Shown: piece by piece, positions 6,407 to 11,258 of the stretch
How positions within the stretch are numbered: position 1 is the stretch's first letter
Layout of the letters: every line of letters begins with the position of its first letter
Assembly (NCBI GenBank): GCA_003557965.1
Contig: PWND01000314.1
Location: 1-11,258 of the forward strand
Reading direction: 5' to 3'
Origin: Bacteroidales bacterium
GTDB taxonomy: Bacteria; Bacteroidota; Bacteroidia; Bacteroidales; UBA7960
DNA: 11,258 bases
Made by a program: the position numbers and the translations under genes
The notes under the pieces: generated by a model
What the model was told of the DNA's origin: nothing
Seen by the model: the letters and a program-made list of their open reading frames with translations, nothing else
Database searches by the model: none

Positions 6407-6414
6407 CAAACTTA
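6407..6414 (-). promoter_or_regulatory. -7 element of the ribF-like gene
   Basis: The minus strand reads TAAGTTTG, a TAnnTTTG match 21 bases upstream of the ATG at 6385. It is 23 bases from the opposing -7 element at 6438, so the two promoters would overlap. Confidence 0.5.
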
Positions 6415-6437
6415 AGTATTATATCATTATCTTTAAT

Positions 6438-6445
6438 TAATTTTG
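6438..6445 (+). promoter_or_regulatory. -7 element of the metallophosphoesterase gene
   Basis: TAATTTTG matches TAnnTTTG, 70 bases before the preferred ATG at 6516. Transcription would begin near 6452, leaving a leader of about 64 bases. Confidence 0.45.
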
Positions 6446-6515
6446 AAAAATTATATTGTAATAGCCTTTGGAGCTATTTATTTTTTTGCAAAATCCTGTA
6501 TTTTCAAAGTTTGAT

Positions 6516-7814
6516 ATGTTTAAATCGCTGAGTCTTAAAAACCTGTTTTTATGGGTAACTGTTATTGTAATTATATTGTTTATAATTGCAATAATAAATG
6601 CCGGCAAGCTGCCAATTTATCGCACAAATATATTATTATTACCGTTTCTGTTATATGTAGATTTTTATTTGATTTATATTTTCAGTTACAAATTACAGTT
6701 TTCTGGTAATTATCAAAAAATCATTTCTGTAATAATTGCTGTTACAGCACTGATAATTCCCGTTTTTTTGGCAGGCTTGTTTGTTGATTTTATTAATTGG
6801 CCGCACTGGTTTGTATTTTTAAATTTCAGCGTATTATCAACTTTTTATATTACAAAAGGTATTGTTTTCCTGATTCTTGTGTGTGGAAATATTTATGGAT
6901 TTATTACTAAAAGAAAACTAATAATATACCCCTCATTAAACAAGGCCTCTGCAGTGTTTGCCATATTGATAATTACAATTATGTCTTATGGATTATTTTT
7001 TACCGTAAGAAACATAAGCATTAGCAAAGAGGAAATAGTTTTGAGCAACTTGCCCAATGAGTTTGACAGTTTAAAAGTTGTACACATTTCTGATTTACAT
7101 CTTGGAAGCTGGTTAACAACGCATAGCATTAAAAAGCTTGAAAACACTATCAACACAATTAAGCCTGATTTGATTTTTATCACCGGGGATATTGTAAATT
7201 TTCATTCCGGTGAGTTTTTAAGGTTTAAGGAAATACTGGCTGACTTAAATGCAACATACGGCGTATTTTCAGTGCCGGGCAATCATGATTATGGGTTATA
7301 TGTTTCATGGGAAAGCTCAATAAAGAGAGAAGCTGATTTTCAACATTTAACAAAGTTAAAAGAAAAAATTGGCTGGAATGTTTTGTTAAATGAAAACAAA
7401 AGAATTGAAAGAAACGGAAAATCAATATATATTGCAGGTGTTGAAAACTGGGGCTTAAAAAGCAGGTTCCCAAAAAAAGGAGATATAAACAAAGCCCTTT
7501 CCGGGGTTGACAGTTCAGAAGTTATAATGCTTCTCTCTCACGACCCTTCTTATTGGGAAACTGTAATAAAAAATGATTATCCATTTGTTGATATTACTTT
7601 TTCGGGCCATACTCATGGTTTACAGCTTGGCATCAGCAACTCTTTATCTGTTGCTCCTTTATTTTTTAAGTACTGGGAAGGCTTATATACTTCAAAAAAG
7701 CAAAACTCTTATTCATATTTACATGTAAACACTGGTTATGGATTTATTGGCTATCCCGGACGTATTGGTGTAAGGCCTCAAATATCTGTAATTACATTTT
7801 TATCTCCCGAATAA
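6516..7814 (+). CDS. Membrane-anchored YkuE-type metallophosphoesterase
   Basis: 432 residues from the ATG at 6516. An in-frame TTG at 6468 would add 16 residues but is a weaker start. The first 165 residues hold about five hydrophobic segments (about 11-28, 35-58, 69-92, 100-128 and 146-164). The calcineurin-like phosphoesterase domain follows, with its two-metal motifs in order: SDLHLG (192-197), GDIVN (224-228), GNHD (255-258), SHDP (341-344) and SGHTHG (363-368). All metal-binding residues of the family appear present. This layout matches the YkuE/YaeI-like group of membrane metallophosphoesterases, some of which hydrolyse UDP-sugars, phospholipids or cyclic nucleotides; the substrate here cannot be deduced. 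Which side of the membrane the catalytic domain faces is not evident. It diverges from the ribF-like gene and is followed, 108 bases on, by ribD on the same strand with its own promoter. Confidence 0.9.
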   Translation: MFKSLSLKNLFLWVTVIVIILFIIAIINAGKLPIYRTNILLLPFLLYVDFYLIYIFSYKLQFSGNYQKIISVIIAVTALIIPVFLAGLFVDFINWPHWFVFLNFSVLSTFYITKGIVFLILVCGNIYGFITKRKLIIYPSLNKASAVFAILIITIMSYGLFFTVRNISISKEEIVLSNLPNEFDSLKVVHISDLHLGSWLTTHSIKKLENTINTIKPDLIFITGDIVNFHSGEFLRFKEILADLNATYGVFSVPGNHDYGLYVSWESSIKREADFQHLTKLKEKIGWNVLLNENKRIERNGKSIYIAGVENWGLKSRFPKKGDINKALSGVDSSEVIMLLSHDPSYWETVIKNDYPFVDITFSGHTHGLQLGISNSLSVAPLFFKYWEGLYTSKKQNSYSYLHVNTGYGFIGYPGRIGVRPQISVITFLSPE

Positions 7815-7895
7815 AAATTATTATTAATATAGCCCGAAATCCTGTTGTTTTATTAATATGGCAGAAATCATCATACTTTTAAAATTAAAAAGTTT

Positions 7896-7903
7896 TATTT
7901 TTG
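7896..7903 (+). promoter_or_regulatory. -7 element of ribD
   Basis: TATTTTTG matches TAnnTTTG, 19 bases before the ATG at 7923. The inferred leader is only about a dozen bases, too short for an FMN riboswitch. Confidence 0.55.
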
Positions 7904-7922
7904 CCTTTCTGAATAAATTCTT

Positions 7923-8978
7923 ATGGAAGAACACAACAAGTACATGAGCAGGTGCATTGAACTTGCATACTATGCGTTGGGTTATGCATCTCCTAACCCT
8001 TTAGTGGGTGCTGTAGTAGTACATAATGGAAAAATTACAGGAGAAGGATATCATGCAGAATATGGTAAAGCACATGCAGAGGTTAATGCAATAAACAATG
8101 TAAAAAACCATAAACTCCTCCCCGACTCTACGCTTTACGTAAGCCTTGAACCATGTTGTCATCACGGGAAAACACCTCCATGTACCGATTTAATAATAAA
8201 AAAAGGGATTAAAAATGTTGTAGTAGGAATGCAGGATCCATTTCCTGATGTTGCCGGCCGGGGAATTCAAATCTTAAAAGATAATGGTATTAATGTTATA
8301 AGCAATGTTTTACAAAAAGAATGCAAAGAGCTTAACAAAAGATTTATTACCTATTATGATAAAAAAAGGCCTTACATAATATTAAAATGGGCGCAAACCG
8401 CTGATGGATTCATTGACATAAACCGCGATAAAACAATAACTAAAAGGCCAACATGGATTACAAGCCAAAACCTGAAAATGCTTGTTCATAAATGGAGGCA
8501 CCAGGAAGATGCAATAATGGTTGGCACAAATACAGCCATCGCTGACAACCCCATGCTTAATATCAGAAACTGGAAGGGCAAAAACCCTCTGAGAGTTGTA
8601 ATTGACAAAAACTTAAAGCTTCCAAAGTCTTTATCAATATTCAATAAATCAGCATCAACAATAGTTTTCAATAGTATTAAAAACTCAGAGAATGATAACA
8701 TTTCATTTTTAAAAATTAACTTTAACGGCAATAATACAGTAAAGCAAATATTAGATGAGCTTTACAAACGAAAAATACAGTCATTAATCGTTGAAGGAGG
8801 CAGGTATTTGTTACAAAGCTTTATAGATGAAGGTTTATGGGATGAAGCCCGTATTTTTAAAGGAGGGCAAACTTTTGGTGATGGTGTTGAAGCCCCTTTA
8901 ATTAAACCGGGTAAAATTCAAAATTTTGAAATTAACAATGAATTGGTAATTAGGCTAATAAACTATAATCTGCAATAA
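7923..8978 (+). CDS. ribD: Bifunctional riboflavin biosynthesis protein RibD
   Basis: 351 residues, a normal length. It carries out two consecutive cytoplasmic steps of riboflavin synthesis: deamination of the diaminopyrimidine made from GTP, and NADPH-dependent reduction of the ribose side chain. The N-terminal deaminase has the zinc site HAEV (His51, catalytic Glu53) and PCCHHGKTPPC (Cys78, Cys87), preceded by ASPNPLVGAVVV (22-33). The C-terminal reductase (about 148-351) shows LKWAQTADGFI (154-164), MVGTNTAIADNP (199-210) and LIVEGG (288-293). All hallmark residues are in place. The stop TAA overlaps the ATG of the transporter gene by one base, indicating translational coupling. It is the likely first gene of a ribD - transporter - yigZ operon. 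Other rib genes are not in the window, apart from the divergent-side ribF-like gene. Confidence 0.97.
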   Translation: MEEHNKYMSRCIELAYYALGYASPNPLVGAVVVHNGKITGEGYHAEYGKAHAEVNAINNVKNHKLLPDSTLYVSLEPCCHHGKTPPCTDLIIKKGIKNVVVGMQDPFPDVAGRGIQILKDNGINVISNVLQKECKELNKRFITYYDKKRPYIILKWAQTADGFIDINRDKTITKRPTWITSQNLKMLVHKWRHQEDAIMVGTNTAIADNPMLNIRNWKGKNPLRVVIDKNLKLPKSLSIFNKSASTIVFNSIKNSENDNISFLKINFNGNNTVKQILDELYKRKIQSLIVEGGRYLLQSFIDEGLWDEARIFKGGQTFGDGVEAPLIKPGKIQNFEINNELVIRLINYNLQ

Positions 8979-9853
8979 TGATTTACTTAATTCTTGCAAT
9001 ATTTTTTTCTTCTGGCATAGCAATTATATTTAAAGTATTTAATCGCTTTGATATAAAAAACATACAAGCAATTACAGCCAATTATTTAATTGCTGTATTA
9101 TTTGGTTACTTTGCCAGCCAGGCAGAAGTATCAATAATTGATATTATCTCAAAGCCATGGTTTTATATGGCACTAATTGTAGGAATAACATTTATTGCTA
9201 CATTTTTTATTTATGCTATCTCTGCACAAAAAGCAGGTGTGGCAATCTCAGCAGTTGCAAGCCGTATGTCGGTTCTTATACCTGTTTTAATTGGGATCAT
9301 TTTTTATGGAGAAAATATCAACTTCTTGATATTTATGGGAATTATATTGAGCCTTTTGGCTTTCTATTTTATTTTGCAGAAAAGATCGGGTATTAAAGTT
9401 AATGCTAAGTATTTTATCCTTCCGGTATTACTATTTTTTGGTTTTGGCTTTAATGATTCTATGCTTAAGCATGCTGAAAAATTCCATATAAGCCTTTTAT
9501 ATGAATTAAACACCAATGAATACTATTTGTTTCTCGTTGTGGTGTTTTCTGTTGCGTTGCTAATTGGACTTTCTGTTCTTGTTATAAGAATTTTTTCCGG
9601 CAAAGAAAAACTGGAGTTAAAAAGTATTAATGGTGGAGTAATTTTGGGGATATTTAATTTTTTATCAACATATTATTTTTTGAAAGGAATGGCATATTTT
9701 GACAGTTCTGTTTATTTTCCAATTCTTAATACCGGCATTGTTACAATAGGAGCTTTAGCAGGTAGGTTTTTCTTCAAGGAAGATTTTACTACAAAAAACT
9801 GGATAGGAGTAATTCTGGCAATATGTGCAATATTTCTTTTAAGAATGGGGTAA
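8978..9853 (+). CDS. DMT-superfamily (EamA-type) transporter coupled to ribD
   Basis: 291 residues, almost wholly hydrophobic, with about ten membrane segments (about 1-18, 29-46, 61-81, 87-110, 114-133, 143-160, 179-204, 217-236, 243-263 and 275-289). That is the size and layout of the drug/metabolite transporter superfamily, with two five-helix EamA-like repeats. Typical features include the conserved turn before helix 4 (AQKAGVAISAVASRMSVLIPVLI, about 83-105), the following short Gly-Glu loop GENI (111-114), and the mirrored FFFKEDFTTKNWIGVILA near the end. Its ATG overlaps the ribD stop by one base (TAATG), so the two are probably translated together. Because RibN riboflavin importers also belong to this superfamily, a flavin or flavin-precursor substrate is a reasonable hypothesis, but nothing in the sequence proves it. 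Amino acids and other metabolites are alternatives. Confidence 0.88.
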   Translation: MIYLILAIFFSSGIAIIFKVFNRFDIKNIQAITANYLIAVLFGYFASQAEVSIIDIISKPWFYMALIVGITFIATFFIYAISAQKAGVAISAVASRMSVLIPVLIGIIFYGENINFLIFMGIILSLLAFYFILQKRSGIKVNAKYFILPVLLFFGFGFNDSMLKHAEKFHISLLYELNTNEYYLFLVVVFSVALLIGLSVLVIRIFSGKEKLELKSINGGVILGIFNFLSTYYFLKGMAYFDSSVYFPILNTGIVTIGALAGRFFFKEDFTTKNWIGVILAICAIFLLRMG

Positions 9854-9880
9854 GCAATTTTACGCGAATTTATAAAGTTT

Positions 9881-10483
9881 ATGAGTGATACATATAAAAC
9901 AATTATCAGGCAAACTCAGGGATTATATAAAGATAAGGGAAGTAAATTTATAGGGATTGCATGTCCTGTTGAAAGTGAGGCTGAAGTAAAAGAGCAGCTT
10001 AGTGAGATAAAAAAGCAGTTTCACGATGCAAGGCATCATTGTTATGCTTATGCAATTGGGAAGTCGCATGAGTACTACAGGATTAATGACGATGGAGAGC
10101 CTTCCGGTACAGCCGGCAAACCAATTTATGGCCAAATCTTATCATTTGAGTTGACTAATATATTAATAGTAGTAGTACGATATTTCGGTGGCACCAAACT
10201 TGGTGTCAGAGGTTTAATTAATGCATACAGAGCCGCAGCAAGAGAAGCTATTGAGAAGAATACTATTGAGAAGAAGTACTTGTGCATTAAATATAAAGTA
10301 GAGTTTGATTATGCTGAAATGAATGATGTAATGAGGGTTTTAAAAGAAAATAACCTCCCTCAGCTTAATCATAATTACAAAGAATCATGCTCACTTGAGT
10401 TTTCAGTAAGAGAATCCTTAGCAAAAGGGTTAGTTAAAACAATGTCGGCAATTAAAAATGTAAAAATATATCCTGTTAAATGA
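9881..10483 (+). CDS. yigZ: YigZ/IMPACT-family protein
   Basis: 200 residues, normal length for YigZ. The UPF0029/IMPACT domain covers about residues 15-125 and carries the family's markers: KGSKFIG (19-25), DARHHCYAYAIG (49-60), INDDGEPSGTAGKPI (68-82) and VVRYFGGTKLGVRGLINAY (98-116). A smaller ferredoxin-like C-terminal domain follows (about 135-200). The eukaryotic relative IMPACT affects translation control through Gcn1/Gcn2. The bacterial role is not settled, with nucleic-acid or ribosome-related functions proposed. It begins 27 bases after the transporter stop with no promoter match in the gap, so it is probably the last gene of the ribD operon. No clear terminator follows. Confidence 0.93.
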   Translation: MSDTYKTIIRQTQGLYKDKGSKFIGIACPVESEAEVKEQLSEIKKQFHDARHHCYAYAIGKSHEYYRINDDGEPSGTAGKPIYGQILSFELTNILIVVVRYFGGTKLGVRGLINAYRAAAREAIEKNTIEKKYLCIKYKVEFDYAEMNDVMRVLKENNLPQLNHNYKESCSLEFSVRESLAKGLVKTMSAIKNVKIYPVK

Positions 10484-10536
10484 TAAACCATGCTTAAGTT
10501 ATAAGTTGTGATTTCAGAATCTCCTTTTAAAAAAGA

Positions 10537-10568
10537 TTTTGCATTAACATAAAATAGTTTTATTTTTG
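10537..10568 (+). promoter_or_regulatory. Promoter of tRNA-Arg (-33 and -7 elements)
   Basis: TTTTG at 10537-10541 is followed after 19 bases by TATTTTTG at 10561-10568. This is the best match in the window to the Bacteroidota -33/-7 promoter. Transcription would begin around 10574, a few bases before the tRNA. Confidence 0.75.
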
Positions 10569-10580
10569 CACACTCGAAAT

Positions 10581-10654
10581 GGCTCCGTAGCTTAACTGAA
10601 TAGAGCACCTGACTACGGATTAGGAGGTTCCAGGTTTGAATCCTGGCGGAGTCA
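10581..10654 (+). tRNA. tRNA-Arg, anticodon ACG
   Basis: Full cloverleaf of 74 bases. Acceptor stem GGCTCCG / CGGAGTC (one G-T pair at 2-71); D arm GCTT-loop-GAGC; anticodon stem CCTGA / TTAGG around loop CTACGGA with anticodon ACG (A34, probably edited to inosine); 5-base variable loop AGGTT; T arm CCAGG-TTTGAAT-CCTGG; discriminator A. The 3' CCA is not encoded. The D loop has G18 A19 where GG is usual, and the T loop has T56 where C is usual, so the tertiary 19-56 pair is kept as A-U. It decodes the CGN arginine box. It has its own promoter and terminator. Confidence 0.97.
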
Positions 10655-10665
10655 CATTATTTTCA

Positions 10666-10702
10666 AAGAGTTACAGGGAAACTTGTAACTCTTATTTTTT
10701 TT
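10666..10702 (+). terminator. Rho-independent terminator of tRNA-Arg
   Basis: A stem of 10 perfect pairs (AAGAGTTACA 10666-10675 with TGTAACTCTT 10684-10693) extends inward by a G-T and a G-C pair to a GAAA tetraloop, followed by A and a run of 8 Ts. It starts 11 bases after the tRNA. Confidence 0.92.
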
Positions 10703-10856
10703 ACTCACATACAAATTACATACACGAGGGTCAAAATTAGCATATTTCAAATGCACGTTTAATATTATTCATTCATAAAATAGACCCAGCGCTATAGATA
10801 TTCCGCTCCTGCCGGAGCTTCGGGGAGATGCGATGAATCAAGTATAGGTCGGGCAA

Positions 10857-10884
10857 CCACAGTGGAATTGGTTGATTGGAAAAT
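10857..10884 (+). repeat. 28-base direct repeat, copy 1
   Basis: Begins with the palindrome CCACAGTGG and continues into AATTGGTTGATTGGAAAAT. It matches the copy at 10972-10999 at 26 of 28 positions (differences at positions 17 and 24 of the unit). Start-to-start distance is 115 bases. Confidence 0.8.
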
Positions 10885-10971
10885 AGTTAACTGGGTAATT
10901 GGTTGCATTTCAGATGTGGGATTTCGGAAATCGGATATTTAGAGCTATAACGGTGGCTGAGGCTCTTGAAG

Positions 10972-10999
10972 CCACAGTGGAATTGGTGGATTGGTAAAT
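10972..10999 (+). repeat. 28-base direct repeat, copy 2
   Basis: Second copy of the unit beginning CCACAGTGG; it reads AATTGGTGGATTGGTAAAT after the palindrome. Its first bases also form the right arm of a hairpin with GTGGCT at 10953-10958. Confidence 0.8.
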
Positions 11000-11128
11000 T
11001 GATCAATTAGCTAAAGACTTATCGGTTTAAAGATTTAAAGATTGAAGAATAAGATTGGCCTTCGGAGTTTTACCGGTAACGAGCATTAGCGAAACGAAGC
11101 TGTTTGAAAAATTTGAGACTCGCTTTCT

Positions 11129-11162
11129 CATACTTTCTTTTGATTGCACAAAAGAAAGTATG
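11129..11162. repeat. 14-bp perfect inverted repeat, dispersed-repeat type
   Basis: CATACTTTCTTTTG (11129-11142) pairs perfectly with CAAAAGAAAGTATG (11149-11162) around a 6-base loop ATTGCA. Outside it, TTTCT and AAAGAAAA could pair further with a bulge. I recognise the ACTTTCTTTTG...CAAAAGAAAGT pattern as one that recurs in intergenic regions of many bacteria; I cannot confirm copy number here. No T-run follows, so it is unlikely to be a simple terminator. Confidence 0.75.
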
Positions 11163-11179
11163 CAAAGAAAATGCCACCG

Positions 11180-11226
11180 CTGACGGAAAATTGTCGGGCA
11201 TTGCTACGTCAGTTTGCTATTGCCCG
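11180..11226. repeat. Two interleaved inverted repeats (pseudoknot-like)
   Basis: CTGACG (11180-11185) pairs with CGTCAG (11207-11212). CGGGCA (11195-11200), lying between those arms, pairs with TGCCCG (11221-11226). Because the pairings cross, an RNA copy could form an H-type pseudoknot, or the dyads could be alternative hairpins or protein sites. Confidence 0.5.
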
Positions 11227-11258
11227 CGTTCCAAGCCGGCAAGAATCAAAGTTTGCAA

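Larger units (their letters stand above)
10703..11258. other. Gene-free repeat mosaic downstream of tRNA-Arg
   Basis: No believable coding region on either strand over more than 550 bases; stops are frequent in all frames. From about 10785 the base composition is visibly less AT-rich than the rest of the window. It contains a GCTCC/GGAGC hairpin (10805-10818), a duplicated 28-base unit, further TAATTGGTTG/GATTGG variants (10896-10905), GATTTC-G-GAAATC (10920-10932), a GTGGCT/AGCCAC hairpin (10953-10975), tandem TTTAAAGA-like units near 11028-11046, a TTACCGGTAA palindrome (11070-11079), a long perfect inverted repeat (11129-11162) and interleaved dyads (11180-11226). It resembles the dispersed intergenic repeats seen in many Bacteroidota genomes, and runs off the window. 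Confidence 0.6.

Noticed and set aside
7828..7862. Possible terminator after the metallophosphoesterase gene
   Set aside because: The two similar TTATTAATAT segments are direct, not inverted, so they do not make a hairpin.
7815..7922. FMN riboswitch upstream of ribD
   Set aside because: The gap is only 108 bases, the inferred leader is about a dozen bases, and no conserved RFN-element segments were seen.
10375..10608. Minus-strand 77-codon frame overlapping yigZ and the tRNA
   Set aside because: It runs antisense through the end of yigZ, the tRNA promoter and part of the tRNA; no protein features are visible.
10914..10997. 27-codon frame starting MWDFGNRIF within the repeat region
   Set aside because: It is built from the repeat units themselves, has no signal or motif, and repeat DNA of this kind often gives spurious short frames.
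10857..10999. CRISPR array
   Set aside because: Only two imperfect copies of the unit, 115 bases apart start to start, with no regular spacing and no cas genes.
10655..11258. Integration site (att duplication) of the tRNA-Arg 3' end
   Set aside because: No second copy of the T-arm/acceptor sequence and no integrase was found downstream within the window.

Overview
The window comes from a low-GC member of the Bacteroidota, most likely class Bacteroidia. Three things point there. Nine non-coding stretches carry the -7 promoter hexad-plus typical of the phylum (TAnnTTTG). Gene starts lack Shine-Dalgarno sequences. The HisS, RibD, RibF-like and YigZ proteins read like Bacteroidota versions. This is an unaided reading, so the placement rests on pattern recognition and not on a search.

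Layout, left to right. (1) The 5' part of hisS on the minus strand (histidyl-tRNA synthetase, cut off by the window edge), and upstream of it a Spy/CpxP-like periplasmic protein with its own terminator. (2) A three-gene envelope cluster at about 1900-4974. Two predicted lipoproteins on the plus strand flank a minus-strand predicted lipoprotein with a permuted NlpC/P60 (YiiX-like) cysteine hydrolase fold. The two flanking lipoproteins can be aligned to each other by eye and appear to be distant paralogues; I recognise neither as a named family. (3) An Rrf2-family regulator with three cysteines suited to an Fe-S cluster, preceded by a RibF-like protein. Its FAD-synthetase half is intact in outline, but its riboflavin-kinase half has lost the flavin/ATP-binding loop. 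(4) On the plus strand, a membrane-anchored YkuE-type metallophosphoesterase, divergent from the ribF-like gene. (5) An apparent operon ribD - DMT/EamA transporter - yigZ, in which the ribD stop and the transporter start overlap by one base. (6) A tRNA-Arg(ACG) gene with a textbook Bacteroidota promoter and a GNRA-capped terminator. (7) From about 10,700 to the end, no gene. This stretch is a relatively GC-richer mosaic of short direct and inverted repeats, ending in a 14-bp perfect inverted repeat and two interleaved dyads.

Two functional themes stand out. The first is flavin metabolism: a bifunctional RibD, a RibF-like FAD synthetase with a degenerate kinase domain, and a transporter translationally coupled to ribD. 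The second is the cell envelope: the Spy-like protein, three lipoproteins and the metallophosphoesterase. The strongest candidates for something undescribed are the paralogous lipoprotein pair around the YiiX-like hydrolase, the decayed RibF kinase domain, and the structured repeat block downstream of the tRNA.
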